64,000 nucleotides of DNA, from assembly GCF_030405905.1 (NCBI RefSeq), contig NZ_JASATW010000001.1, positions 124,001-188,000 of the forward strand. The letters run 5' to 3'. Position 1 is the stretch's first letter; every line of letters starts with the position of its first letter. Shown piece after piece: positions 18,068 to 27,495 of the stretch. The stretch is from Sphaerothrix gracilis (GTDB lineage: Bacteria > Cyanobacteriota > Cyanobacteriia > Phormidesmidales > Phormidesmidaceae). The position numbers and the translations under genes are program-made. A model generated the notes under the pieces. That model did no database searches. It was not told where the DNA came from and worked only from the letters and a program-made list of their open reading frames with translations.

Positions 18068-19129
18068 TTAAAAGCTGGTCAAAAAATCTAGCAGGCTCAG
18101 CGGCGCCAACACTCCCCTAGAAACCCGACCTAGGAAGTCTAGGATTGAGGGGAATGACCGTTTAGCGACGAAAATCACGTCGCCGTCCTGTACCTGATAG
18201 TTATCAACTAGGTCATCAAGGTCAACCACCTGTTCCTCAATCAGCCCTTCTTCATTGATGCGGATGAGCGCGACTTCAGACAGTCTTGCATCTTGAGTTG
18301 GCCCCCCTGCTACCGCCACAGCACTTGAAATAGAACTATTAGGGGGAACCTGGACTTCGCCGGGACTTCTGACTTCTCCCACTACTCGCACGCGAATCTC
18401 AGCGGGAGCTAAGCTCGAACTAGCAATCAAACGCTGATCAACCTCGACCGGCTCTGTGAGTTCTGGCACAAAAACAGAATCGCCATCCCTCAGTAGAATA
18501 TCTTTCGCTTCTGTGTTGGAGATGAGCGCTTCCCAAAAATTAACCGTAATCAGCTCTCGCCGTCCAATCGCATTGGTTCTCTCAACTGATACCTGGCGAA
18601 TATCTGCATCTTGCTGAATCCCGCCCGCCGCAATCAGGGCCTGACTCAGCGTTGGAACCCCCGTCGAGCCACCTGTGCCAGTCAGCTGAATGGGGCCGGG
18701 GCGATGGACTTCACCAGCCACGCTAACAATGACTGGGCGGGTTTCTGTCAGGCTGATGCTGACAACCGGATTGACCAGAAAGCGGCGTAGGCGATCATCT
18801 AGCTCAGCTCTGACGGTAGGCAGCGTTTTACCAGCCGCCGGGACAAAACCAAGCAAGGGTATTGAAATTGAGCCATCAGGTAAGACAACGCGCTCAATCT
18901 CAAATTCTGGATAGCCTAAGACGTTGATCGATAGAGCATCGCCTGATCCGAGAATATAGTCTTGCGAGACGGCGACTGGCAGTGGGGCGGCCTCACCGTC
19001 CTCAATTGGTGGCAGCGGTCTAATCAAAGACTGGGCAGCCGCAGGCGGTAAAAACCGGCTATTGCTCAGTAAACCTGCAGCTAGTAGAGCTGCTAAAGGA
19101 AGCCGTTTCAAGGTTGAGCCACAAACCAT
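18068..19129 (-). CDS. Polysaccharide export outer-membrane protein (Wza-like)
   Basis: 353 residues with an N-terminal signal (LPLAALLAAGLLSNSRFLPPAAAQS). A Poly_export domain (PES) begins with SQDYILGSGDALSINVLGYPEF and has the family phrase VLPDGSISIPLLGFVPAAGKT. Two SLBB-type beta-grasp domains follow, one near VSVAGEVHRPGPIQL and one near VRVVGEVRSPGEVQVPP. The family forms the periplasmic and outer-membrane channel that exports capsule or exopolysaccharide. The gene starts 39 bp after the Wzc-like kinase gene, its usual functional partner. Confidence 0.93.
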   Translation of the reverse strand: MVCGSTLKRLPLAALLAAGLLSNSRFLPPAAAQSLIRPLPPIEDGEAAPLPVAVSQDYILGSGDALSINVLGYPEFEIERVVLPDGSISIPLLGFVPAAGKTLPTVRAELDDRLRRFLVNPVVSISLTETRPVIVSVAGEVHRPGPIQLTGTGGSTGVPTLSQALIAAGGIQQDADIRQVSVERTNAIGRRELITVNFWEALISNTEAKDILLRDGDSVFVPELTEPVEVDQRLIASSSLAPAEIRVRVVGEVRSPGEVQVPPNSSISSAVAVAGGPTQDARLSEVALIRINEEGLIEEQVVDLDDLVDNYQVQDGDVIFVAKRSFPSILDFLGRVSRGVLAPLSLLDFLTSF

Positions 19130-19168
19130 AGCTTTTAAGCAAAACTCAAGAAAGTTTTAGGGTAAAAA

Positions 19169-21466
19169 TCAGTTGGAAAATATCTTTGGCAGCTTGGAAG
19201 AAGACGCCGACTTATTAGCGCCGCCAATGCGATACTCTTCCGGCGCTCTAGAGTAGTAGGCATAGACGCTCTGAGGCTCGTCTTTGGTATCAACGCCGTT
19301 AGCAACCAAACCTAAAACATTGGCGCCTGAACGAGCGAGCAAGGATTTAGCAGCGGTGGCGCTGGCAGAATCAACGAAGCGAGTCCGAGCTACAAGTAAC
19401 ACACCATCGACAGCAGTGCCTAAGACGGCAGCATCCGCAATTCCCGTCAGAGGAGGCGTATCAAACACTACATACTCATACTGACCTAAAAAGTCTTGCA
19501 CCAGGGATTTCATCCGTTCTGAGTCAATTAAAGCCAGGGGATTGGGGGGAATAACGCCTGCCGTCAGAACGAAGAGGTTCTGAGAAATGGTCTGTATCGC
19601 TTCATCTAGCTTCCCTTCGCCAACCAAGACATGACTTAGACCTACAGAATTGACTAGGCCCCACAGATGATGCTGCGAAGGCGATCGCATATCGGCATCA
19701 ACCAGCAAAACGCGATCGCCGTTTTGGGCTAAAGCCGCTGCTAAATTGGCCGAAACTTCTGATTTGCCCTCTTTGGGCACCGAGCTGGTAATTGCGATCG
19801 CCCGATTTTTCTTATCAGAACTCATAAACTTCAGGTTAGCCTGCAGCATCTGGTAGGCCCCATAGACAAATGAGCTAGAGGTGCTAGAGGCATCGAAGGT
19901 GACTATGCGAGGCGAGATTTGCTGATTTGATTTTTGAAGAGAAAGGTCATTTAGAATTGGTAGCTCTTCTGAATCAATATCAGATTTGGGGATAACTCCC
20001 AGGAGCGTATAGCCAAAGAGGGCTTCGGCATCTCGAACGGTCTTTACGGTACGATCAATTAGATCTAGGAAGAAAGCAACGGCAATACCTAAGAAAATGC
20101 CCGCGCCCGCACCCGCCACTAGCAGCTTCTTACTATCGGAGGACACTGTCGTGGGACTAGAAGCTGCTTCAATGATTTGGGCGGTACCAATGCTTTGATT
20201 TTCACTAATGGAAATCTCCTGCAGCCGAGTCTGTAGAGATTCGTAGATGTCTGTGGCGGCTTCAAATTTGCGTTCAAGACTACGCTGCCGCTTTTCCAGT
20301 ACGGGAAAGGCATTAGCTCGCTGCTGAAAGCGCGATCGCGTATCTACCAGACTATCGATACGGGGCAATAGGCTTAGTCGCTCAATTTCCACCGCTAGCA
20401 GTTCTGAAGTCAGACCCTGTTGTAAGCTGACCATCTGCAGGCTAGCCGCCGGAACAGCCAAAGTTTGACCCAGTACCTGAGCTACCCGTTCTTGCAAAAG
20501 CGTATTGAGTGAGTCAACTTGACGCTGAAGGTTTTCAATAACCGGATGGCTGTTAGTATAAAGGGCCTGCTGGCTGGCTAGCTCAGTCTGAGCTGTCTGC
20601 AAATCGGTCAAGACCTGTTGAATCCCAGGAGCCTGACTGAGGGTGCTGGCTGTCGCCGCCTGCTGAGGTGACATATCAAGCTGCCGCTGTAGCTCCGAGG
20701 AGCGGGACTCTAGCTCAGCCAATCTGGCCTGAATCTGATTAATTTCGTTTGTTAAAGCGGCAATGGTTGTCAGCGTTGTTGAAACTTCTTGCTCAAGCGC
20801 AACTACCTGGTTTTGCGCTTTGAACTGCCGAATTTCTTCAGCAGCCTCTTCTGCTTCGGTCTGAGCGACGGGCAGCTCTTTTTCTAAAAACTCACGAGCG
20901 GCTACAGCCGCTGCCCGGTTAGTTAAAACATTCTTCTCGATATAAGTCTGCATCACCTGGTTGACGATATCGACCGTCAGCGCCGGGTTGCCAGACTGAT
21001 AGGTAACAACTAAGACATCTGAACTGCCCAAATTGTTAACGTTGAGTCCTCTGGCTATAGATCCAGGAGAAACAAGATCGCCGTTGTCGTCTCTGATATT
21101 GAGTTCTTCTACCACCTCTTCTAAGATGACGGGCGATCGCAGCAGAGCCGCCTGGGTCTTGAGGGGATCGGTCTTACCGACTGTATCAAAATCGCTGAGA
21201 TCTTGTCCAACGCCTCCGGTCAGCGAAGCCGAACGGTCAACCTGTAGCAAAAGCTGGCCGCTAGCCTGGTAAGCCGGATCTTCTGCCAGCGTTAACGCAG
21301 TTGCAGCCGCTACGGGCACCATGAAAGCTCCTGCCGCTGCCCACCATCGCCGCTTTAGTACTAGCCAGTATTTCCGCAGATCTATTTGTTCAACAGCATC
21401 TGCTGTCTCTTCTTTAGCTGTCTTAGATTCCATAGAAACAAGTTGCGGTTGAGGCTGTAGTGACAC
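19169..21466 (-). CDS. Polysaccharide co-polymerase with tyrosine autokinase domain (Wzc-like BY-kinase)
   Basis: 765 residues from a GTG at 21466; an ATG at 21433 would remove eleven residues. The N-terminus has a Wzz-type domain (IDLRKYWLVLKRRWW), a membrane segment near 40-60, and a long periplasmic coiled coil. A second membrane segment lies near 450-470. The cytoplasmic BY-kinase has Walker A SSVPKEGKSE with K568, Walker A' VLLVDADMRSP and Walker B YVVFDTPP. A short C-terminal tyrosine cluster (VYAYYSRAPEEY) is the likely autophosphorylation site. This fused two-domain form controls chain length and export through cycles of phosphorylation. It is the first gene of the sub-operon with the Wza-like and GT2 genes. 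Confidence 0.95.
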   Translation of the reverse strand: MSLQPQPQLVSMESKTAKEETADAVEQIDLRKYWLVLKRRWWAAAGAFMVPVAAATALTLAEDPAYQASGQLLLQVDRSASLTGGVGQDLSDFDTVGKTDPLKTQAALLRSPVILEEVVEELNIRDDNGDLVSPGSIARGLNVNNLGSSDVLVVTYQSGNPALTVDIVNQVMQTYIEKNVLTNRAAAVAAREFLEKELPVAQTEAEEAAEEIRQFKAQNQVVALEQEVSTTLTTIAALTNEINQIQARLAELESRSSELQRQLDMSPQQAATASTLSQAPGIQQVLTDLQTAQTELASQQALYTNSHPVIENLQRQVDSLNTLLQERVAQVLGQTLAVPAASLQMVSLQQGLTSELLAVEIERLSLLPRIDSLVDTRSRFQQRANAFPVLEKRQRSLERKFEAATDIYESLQTRLQEISISENQSIGTAQIIEAASSPTTVSSDSKKLLVAGAGAGIFLGIAVAFFLDLIDRTVKTVRDAEALFGYTLLGVIPKSDIDSEELPILNDLSLQKSNQQISPRIVTFDASSTSSSFVYGAYQMLQANLKFMSSDKKNRAIAITSSVPKEGKSEVSANLAAALAQNGDRVLLVDADMRSPSQHHLWGLVNSVGLSHVLVGEGKLDEAIQTISQNLFVLTAGVIPPNPLALIDSERMKSLVQDFLGQYEYVVFDTPPLTGIADAAVLGTAVDGVLLVARTRFVDSASATAAKSLLARSGANVLGLVANGVDTKDEPQSVYAYYSRAPEEYRIGGANKSASSSKLPKIFSN

Positions 21467-21711
21467 CAGGTTTGTTGCTAGGTGCTCTGTAGAAACTACT
21501 CTCTAGCTTAAGCAAATCAATAACTTAGCTGCCAACAAGATTTCGTAAATTTTGGAGCCAAGGACCCTCAAAAGCTAGAGCAGCAGGTCGGCGAGCATTT
21601 ATTTAATCGAACCGGAATTGGCTAGAAAAGTTCCTGACTGTAGTCATTCACTGTAACTATTTTACGATTGACTGGCAGAGTCAGTTGAACCTACAGCCTA
21701 TCTTGCCAAAC

Positions 21712-22485
21712 TCACAAGGTTCTACTCGCAAAAGGATCTTGATAGCAGTTTAGCTTTTGCTGCACAATCAGCTTGAAAAAAGGCAATCCGTCAATCAAAT
21801 AGCGTCGCCACAGCCGCCGAGGTTCGCGCAGTAAGCGATGTAGCCATTCTAAGCCCAGTTCACTCATCCAGCGAGGTGCCCGGCTGAGAGTACCCGCTTC
21901 AAAGCTGAGAGCTGCCCCAAGAGCCAAAAATACTTTTATATGTTTGAGTGAGTCTTTGTATTTAAAAATCCACTTTTCCTGCTTCGGCGCTCCCAAGCCG
22001 ACTGCTAATACATTGGCATTAGACTGATTAATTAGCTTCAAAATTTGCTGGCATTCTCCTGCTTTGACCTCAAATCCATATGAGGGAGAATGAGCCGCCA
22101 CGACCAGTTCGCGTCCAATGCGACGGTTGATATTCTGCTGGGCTTGCTGAGCGACACCGGGAGCACCCCCTAGAAGAAAAATCTTGACTGCTGGGTCAGC
22201 TCCGTACTTTTGGCAGAATGCCGGAAATAAGTCAGAACCTGAAATTTTTTCGCTAATGGGCGTCCCCAAGAATTTGGAGGCATACAGCAGAATCTGGCTA
22301 TCACAGATGCGATATTGGGCAGCCTGATAAATATCGTAAAAATGACTGTCATTTTGTAGCTTCATCAAGTGATCCACGTTTGGAGTCAGAACAATGCCCC
22401 CCCAAATAGGATTTAAGCGTTCCAAAAGCTCCGTTAGCGAAAGATTATCGATTCTGATATTGAGGAGCCTAATTTGATTCATCAA
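21712..22485 (-). CDS. WecG/TagA/CpsF family glycosyltransferase (GT26)
   Basis: 257 residues, typical length. Family motifs are IVLTPNVDHLMKLQND near the N-terminus, YRICDSQILLYASKFLG, ISGSDLFP, VKIFLLGGAPGVA, and NVLAVGLGAPKQEKWI followed by ALGAALSFEAG. Enzymes of this family move N-acetylmannosamine-type sugars onto lipid-linked intermediates. In this cluster it probably adds an early sugar of the exopolysaccharide repeat. A gap of 245 bp separates it from the autokinase gene. The exact sugar cannot be read from the sequence. Confidence 0.93.
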   Translation of the reverse strand: MMNQIRLLNIRIDNLSLTELLERLNPIWGGIVLTPNVDHLMKLQNDSHFYDIYQAAQYRICDSQILLYASKFLGTPISEKISGSDLFPAFCQKYGADPAVKIFLLGGAPGVAQQAQQNINRRIGRELVVAAHSPSYGFEVKAGECQQILKLINQSNANVLAVGLGAPKQEKWIFKYKDSLKHIKVFLALGAALSFEAGTLSRAPRWMSELGLEWLHRLLREPRRLWRRYLIDGLPFFKLIVQQKLNCYQDPFASRTL

Positions 22486-22953
22486 AGTTACCGTTAGTCG
22501 CTTTTAACTCAAGAACCAACAGAGTCTCAGGAACGTGCTGTACCCTCAAAATTATTTTTTGAGCACTAAATTTAGCAAAACGACAAAACCGCCGTCGAGT
22601 AAACAGGTAGGCGCAGCTAAATATGAGTAAATGTAGGTTGCGATTAAGGAACGAAACTCAACATCTACAAATAATTAGGTCCGCCTACTTATCAGAAGAA
22701 TTGGTAGTACAATGACTCGGCTAAAAAGCTCAGTTTTAAGAAGCTATTTTGCTCAATTGAAAAATTTCGCAGAAGCCGCTGTGATCAGCGCTTCCCTCTC
22801 TAGGTAGAACCACGGACTGACTGCATTCTTAGAATATTCTAGGCTCAACGCTAAAATTAACCTTAAAGACTTTGAAGGTCGATCTTAAAGACTCTTTAAA
22901 GGCGCTGAGCAGGACTGTTTTATTCTCAATGGAGAAAACATGGCAAGGCGTTT
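22486..22953. other. Gene-free stretch in the polysaccharide cluster
   Basis: 468 bases with no coding frame I can support. It splits the minus-strand cluster and so probably holds the promoter of the WecG-type gene. The one clear element is the dispersed repeat at 22632-22669. Confidence 0.5.
22632..22669. repeat. Dispersed cyanobacterial hairpin repeat, degenerate copy
   Basis: TGTAGGTTG at the left pairs imperfectly with CAACATCTACA at the right, around AAGGAACGAAAC. This is the layout of the small hairpin repeats scattered in many cyanobacterial genomes. A second degenerate relative is at 42477-42509. Confidence 0.5.
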
Positions 22954-23604
22954 TTAGATTTTCGGCAGAGAAGCAATCTCTATTGATCTAAAGCCTACGG
23001 GCTGACAGGGGGTTCCACGGCAAATTTGCTGTGGGGGTTGATCTCTAAAAACGCCGCTGCGAGCACCTATGAGAGCATTTGCGCCAATTCTGACGCCTGG
23101 TCCTATAAAGCAGTCAGTCGCGATCCAAACGCCATTCTCGATAAAAATGGGCGCAGTTTGTAGCTGAAAGGTGGGGCTGCTAGCGCTATGGCTGCCCGTA
23201 CACAGATAGGTTTCTTGAGAAATGACGCAGTGACAGCCCACATAGATAGGGTCGAGGCTGTAGAAGACAACATCATCACCGATCCAGCTATAGTCGCCAA
23301 TAGAGATCTTCCAGGGATAGGTAAATCTCGCCGTTGGACGAATAATTACGCCTTTGCCAATTTTGGCCCCGAACCAACGCAATAGGGTGCGCCGAGGCGC
23401 GTGATGAGCATGGAGCGTAAGCGGAAAGGCGATCGCCTGAACCAGCCACCAGAGCATGATCAGCCAGCGCGGGCGGCCTGGATCAAACCAGGACTGATCG
23501 TACCGCCGCAAATCTACTAGAGCTTCAGCTCCCAAACTCAGGGCTGAGGTCGGCAGGGATACAGATGAGTCAGACTTCTCGTTGGCAGAATCGGGCCGCG
23601 ACAT
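22954..23604 (-). CDS. WcaF-like acyltransferase (left-handed beta-helix)
   Basis: 216 residues. The C-terminal half carries hexapeptide repeats (IGKGVIIRPTARFTYPWKIS, IGDYSWIGDDV, ISQETYLCTGSHS, IENGVWIATDCFIGPGVRIG, ANALIGARSGV), the signature of trimeric acetyltransferases that use acetyl-CoA. The N-terminal part (FDPGRPRWLIMLWWLVQAI and APRRTLLRWFGAKIG) matches the WcaF / colanic-acid acetyltransferase layout. It probably acetylates a sugar of the exopolysaccharide. The gene is only 11 bp after a GT2 gene, so they are co-transcribed. Confidence 0.9.
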   Translation of the reverse strand: MSRPDSANEKSDSSVSLPTSALSLGAEALVDLRRYDQSWFDPGRPRWLIMLWWLVQAIAFPLTLHAHHAPRRTLLRWFGAKIGKGVIIRPTARFTYPWKISIGDYSWIGDDVVFYSLDPIYVGCHCVISQETYLCTGSHSASSPTFQLQTAPIFIENGVWIATDCFIGPGVRIGANALIGARSGVFRDQPPQQICRGTPCQPVGFRSIEIASLPKI

Positions 23605-23615
23605 TTTGAACTGGC

Positions 23616-24581
23616 TCAGGCATCGGGTTGAGGACTTGAGGGCGCAGGTAGCTGAACAGATGGCTCCACAACAGAGATCCTTTCAGCCGCTTGAACGTTT
23701 AGATGACCGCTAAACTGTCGCAGCTCGTAAAGCTTCACGCCAATCTGATATTCGTATTGGCTGAGCAATCGCCCGTAGATGTAACCGGCTTTGCCGTCCA
23801 AAAAACCTAGCTGTACGAAATAGAACAAAATGAAGCGCAATAAAGGGCGGAAGGGCAGTCTGACCCAAATTTTCTTCAAGAAGCGCTTACGCTGAACGGA
23901 ATCACCAAACAGGCTGGCCCCGATGGTGCCATCTTCCCCCATCCCCGTCAGCAGGTTGTAATAGACTCTGGCTTCCCAGTTGGAATAGCGATTGTGACGC
24001 GCTAGCCACTGATAGAGATCGCGGAAGTCAATATGGAGCATATCGTGTTGAAGATAGCCGATTGTTCCAGGCACAATCACGTGTTCGTGTACTTCGTTGT
24101 CGCCGGTATTCTGGATATCTTCGGTATGCAGGTTTTCGTAGCGGCCCAGGCGATGACGAAAGAGACGCAGGTTCCAATCTGGATATTTGCCGCCGTGCCG
24201 AATCCACTTGCCCAAAAAGTAGACGCGGCGGTTGAGATAGTAGCCGTTGTGGTCAGAAGATTTAATCACTGCGGCGATTTCATCCCAAAGTTCTGGGGTA
24301 ATGCGCTCATCACAATCTACAATCAGAACCCAGTCGTTGCGAAAGGCGATATTTTCAAGCGACCAATTTTTCTTTTTGGGCCAGCGACCATTGAAGTGAA
24401 ACTGAACAACTTCAGCGCCTGCTGCTTGGGCAATTTCAATAGAGCGATCGCTGCTTTGAGAATCTACTACAAAGATTTCGTCTGCTCTAGCAACGCTCTC
24501 TAGGCAAGCAGGTAGGTTAGCCTCTTCATTCTTAGCGGGAATAAGAACAGAAACCGGAATCTTGGATGAAGCAGTAGACAT
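23616..24581 (-). CDS. Family 2 glycosyltransferase (WaaE/KdtX-like)
   Basis: 321 residues from the ATG at 24581; a TTG at 24614 would add eleven residues of less likely sequence. GT2 motifs are VLIPAKNEEANLPACL, DEIFVVDSQSSDRS, KKKNWSLENI and VLIVDCDERIT (the metal-binding DxD site). The later YYLNRRVYFLGKWIRHGG and HEHVIVPG stretches fit the WaaE-like branch. It is soluble with a possible membrane-associated C-terminus (RFILFYFVQLGFL). It is the second gene of a three-gene run with another GT2 and the acetyltransferase. Confidence 0.92.
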   Translation of the reverse strand: MSTASSKIPVSVLIPAKNEEANLPACLESVARADEIFVVDSQSSDRSIEIAQAAGAEVVQFHFNGRWPKKKNWSLENIAFRNDWVLIVDCDERITPELWDEIAAVIKSSDHNGYYLNRRVYFLGKWIRHGGKYPDWNLRLFRHRLGRYENLHTEDIQNTGDNEVHEHVIVPGTIGYLQHDMLHIDFRDLYQWLARHNRYSNWEARVYYNLLTGMGEDGTIGASLFGDSVQRKRFLKKIWVRLPFRPLLRFILFYFVQLGFLDGKAGYIYGRLLSQYEYQIGVKLYELRQFSGHLNVQAAERISVVEPSVQLPAPSSPQPDA

Positions 24582-24662
24582 TTTGAGGGTTAGGCCAACT
24601 ATAAGGGCAAACAATAACGGAGGAAGACGCTAAGCTGCTATTGGCGATTCACCGAGCAGCTA

Positions 24663-25601
24663 CTAGGTCGATCGCTTAGTCGTCGCTGGACGAATTATGC
24701 CCTGCAGAGCGCTTAAAAGATAACCAATTTGCCCATAGGCATAGGCAAGATTGGCAAAACGCTCCGCCGGATCTTGACAATATTTGATCACTTTGTAGCT
24801 GCCTCTGAGCAAGCGTTCGCCGCCGCGCTGCAGTTGGTGCCAGCCAGCACGACCGGCAATCTGTTCGCGGTAGCATTCACTAATACCCTGCCACCAGCTG
24901 CGGTTTAGGTGCCAGGAGGGTTTTAGGCGATCGGGGGCTACATGATGAGCCGCTAATGCCTCCGGAACATAGGCAACCTGCCAGCCTGACTGCAGGGCTA
25001 GCGCAGTCATGTGCATTTCTTCATTGGAGAGTAGATTTTGCCCGACACGACCCAGGTTAGGATCGAAGCCACCAATACTGGTCAAGAACGATTTGCGAAT
25101 GGAGTAATTCAGGCCGCGCGGAGTCAATCCCGGCTGTTCAATATAGATCAGCTGCTCGCCTAAGTCGTAGGTGCCTAAGCTGGCTGAGAGTTCGGCAGAT
25201 AGCCAGCGGGGAGGTGTGGTTTCCGGGGGCCAGATTAGGGTCACTTTACCGCCTGCGATCGCCAACTGAGAATTCTGCTGATAGACCTGATAGAGCGTCA
25301 CGAGCCAGTCCTGACTGGCCTCAGCATCGTCATCTAAATAGGCTAAAATCTCACCCTTAGCTGCAAGCGCACCGGCATTGCGAGCGGTGGAGAGACCAAG
25401 CTGAGGCTCATAGAGATATCGCAGCCGCGAGTCACCCAGGCGAGCTTCCACCACAGAGCGGGTATGATCGCTAGAAGCATTATCAACCACAATCACCTCA
25501 TATGCGGTGAAGGTCTGCTGTAGCAAGCTATCAATTGCGCCCCCTAAATAGGCAGCTCGGTTGTGGGTGCAAATGATGGCGGATATCTGAGGCTGGGGCA
25601 T
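24663..25601 (-). CDS. Family 2 glycosyltransferase
   Basis: 312 residues. The N-terminus is a clear GT-A fold: ISAIICTHNRAAYLGGAIDS, YEVIVVDNASSDHT, LGLSTARNAGA, and the metal site ILAYLDDDAEAS. The central RGLNYSIRKSFLTSIGGFDP and NEEMHMTALA resemble the acceptor region of chain-extending glycosyltransferases. No membrane helix is obvious. It is the first gene on the minus strand of the polysaccharide cluster, 81 bp before the next GT2. Sugar specificity is unknown. Confidence 0.92.
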   Translation of the reverse strand: MPQPQISAIICTHNRAAYLGGAIDSLLQQTFTAYEVIVVDNASSDHTRSVVEARLGDSRLRYLYEPQLGLSTARNAGALAAKGEILAYLDDDAEASQDWLVTLYQVYQQNSQLAIAGGKVTLIWPPETTPPRWLSAELSASLGTYDLGEQLIYIEQPGLTPRGLNYSIRKSFLTSIGGFDPNLGRVGQNLLSNEEMHMTALALQSGWQVAYVPEALAAHHVAPDRLKPSWHLNRSWWQGISECYREQIAGRAGWHQLQRGGERLLRGSYKVIKYCQDPAERFANLAYAYGQIGYLLSALQGIIRPATTKRST

Positions 25602-25768
25602 AAAAAGTTAAGGCCGTTTATGAGAAATACGCCAGATAGCGAGACTCGATCTCTAATTTAAGATGCCCATTTTGTACAGTGACTTTGCTATCTACTGACA
25701 AAGTTAGCTAAAGCGACCAGGACAATCCGTTTTGCACTAACATTCCAGTTAAGCCCGGATAAATCTTA

Positions 25769-26455
25769 GTGCAATCTAGCGTGTTTACCAAGCCAGAAGA
25801 GATTGATGTTGCGCCTTTTATTGACCATGCCCTACTGCAGCCGACAGCAACTAGCCGTGAGGTAGAGCAGGTCTGCTATGAGGCTGACCGATTCGGCTTT
25901 GCCGCCGTATGCCTCTATCCAACCCATGTGCGGCAGGCGGCTGAATTACTGCACAACAAAGCGCCCAAAGTTTGCGCCGTGATCGGATTTCCCACTGGAG
26001 CAACCACGTCTGCGGCCAAGCTCTATGAGGCTCAGGAAGCAGTTGAAAATGGCGCTACCGAGCTAGATGTTGTAATCAACCTAGGCTGGGTCAAACAGGG
26101 GGCAGTACATCAGCTACATCAGGAAATTGCTGAAATTTGCGAGTCAACCGGACAAACCGTTAAGGTGATTCTGGAGATGGCACTGCTGACAGCTGCAGAG
26201 CAGCAGACAGCCGTAGAAGCCTGTTTGGATGCCGGGGTTGCTTTTTTGAAGACCCATACGGGCTGGTTTGGCGGCGCTAGCGTAGCCGATGTGCGCCGAC
26301 TGAAGGAGATGGCTGGCGATGCCATGGGAATTAAGGCATCCGGCGGAATTCGCAATTGGCATCAGGCGGTCGAGCTAATTTTGGCGGGGGCTACCCGACT
26401 AGGCACTTCAAGAGGACCCGAGATTATACGCGATCGCGGTATCCTAGAAGAATAG
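25769..26455 (+). CDS. deoC: Deoxyribose-phosphate aldolase
   Basis: 228 residues from a GTG at 25769; a second GTG four codons later is possible. DeoC splits 2-deoxyribose-5-phosphate into glyceraldehyde-3-phosphate and acetaldehyde through a Schiff base. Motifs are FIDHALLQPTATSREVEQ, KVCAVIGFPTGAT, ELDVVINLGWVKQG, VKVILEMALLT, FLKTHTGWF (the Schiff-base Lys) and GIKASGGIRNW (the second active-site Lys). It lies just before recO. Confidence 0.96.
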   Translation: MQSSVFTKPEEIDVAPFIDHALLQPTATSREVEQVCYEADRFGFAAVCLYPTHVRQAAELLHNKAPKVCAVIGFPTGATTSAAKLYEAQEAVENGATELDVVINLGWVKQGAVHQLHQEIAEICESTGQTVKVILEMALLTAAEQQTAVEACLDAGVAFLKTHTGWFGGASVADVRRLKEMAGDAMGIKASGGIRNWHQAVELILAGATRLGTSRGPEIIRDRGILEE

Positions 26456-26523
26456 CCGCTACTAGATTTTGCTGATATCTCTAGCTTGAGAAGCTGCTGT
26501 TTGTCTTCTTTGATTTGCTCTGA

Positions 26524-27483
26524 ATGAGTCGCACTTATAAAGCAACCGGAATTAATTTAAAGGGCACTCCTTTGGGAGAGTCCGATCGGTTGCTGACAAT
26601 TTTGACGCCAGAGCAGGGGCTGATTCGAGCTGTCGCTCCCGGTGCCCGTAAGCACAATTCCCGTTTGGCAGGTCGCAGCGGCCTTTTTGTCGTCAATCAG
26701 CTGCTGCTGTCTAAGGGCAAAAGCTTAGACAGAATTTCACAGGCGGAAACTGAGCGCTCCTATGCGGGACTGAGCGCTAACTTAACTAAGCTCACCGCTA
26801 GCCAATACCTGGCTGAACTCACTCTCTATCAGGCTCTGAGCGAACAGCCTCAAGAGGCCTTATTTTGTCTGCTGCTAGAACATTTGGAGCGGCTAGAGCA
26901 GGCGGCGGCGGCAGCGGTGCTTCCCTGCCTAGCGCAGGCAACTTTTCACCTGCTGGCACTAGCGGGGATTGCTCCTCAGGTTCATGTTTGCTGCATTACG
27001 CAAGAGCCAATTGTTCCCGACTTGCTAGATCCAGACTGGCAGGTGGGCTTTAGCCTAGCGGCTGGTGGAACCGTGCAGATTTCTAGGCTAGAGCAGCTTG
27101 GCGATCGCGCTGCGGCAGAGCGACGACCCGCCATAGTTCCGGCTAAAAGCCCAGCAGCTAGGCAAGCAGACGCCTCTGGCTCTAAAAAAACGGATCTGAG
27201 GCAAAAGGCTAGCGCAGCAGGACGGCAACCTAAAGCAGATCGGATATTTCACCTGAGTGCTTTAGAATTAGCCCTCTTTCAGCAGCTCAGTCATCCCCAG
27301 TTACTGGTTGCTCAGCCAATGACAACGCCGCTGCCATTGGCTGTAACCGCCAGCCCGCATCATCTCTGGTATCGGCTCGAAAAGTTTCTCAGACATTACG
27401 CTCAATATCATCTAGACAGGTCTATTCGCTCAGCCGCGCTGATTGATACCTGTTTTTCTACAGCCTCACTATCGTTCAACTAA
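26524..27483 (+). CDS. recO: DNA repair protein RecO
   Basis: 319 residues, longer than the usual ~240-260. RecO works with RecF and RecR to load RecA onto SSB-coated gaps. The N-terminal OB-fold is clear: YKATGINLKGTPLGESDRLL and LIRAVAPGARKHNSRLAG. The middle has VCCITQEP and FSLAAGG, which match one half of the zinc-binding region. The second Cys pair seen in many RecO proteins is absent. In its place about 40 residues are Arg/Lys/Ala-rich (AERRPAIVPAKSPAARQADA and beyond), a family-atypical insertion. It starts at ATG 26524 and is followed 12 bp later by an MFS gene. Confidence 0.92.
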   Translation: MSRTYKATGINLKGTPLGESDRLLTILTPEQGLIRAVAPGARKHNSRLAGRSGLFVVNQLLLSKGKSLDRISQAETERSYAGLSANLTKLTASQYLAELTLYQALSEQPQEALFCLLLEHLERLEQAAAAAVLPCLAQATFHLLALAGIAPQVHVCCITQEPIVPDLLDPDWQVGFSLAAGGTVQISRLEQLGDRAAAERRPAIVPAKSPAARQADASGSKKTDLRQKASAAGRQPKADRIFHLSALELALFQQLSHPQLLVAQPMTTPLPLAVTASPHHLWYRLEKFLRHYAQYHLDRSIRSAALIDTCFSTASLSFN

Positions 27484-27495
27484 ACTTTCTCATCT

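Noticed and set aside
24033..24503. 156-codon + strand frame inside a glycosyltransferase gene
   Set aside because: The minus-strand GT2 motifs are clear; this is a shadow frame.
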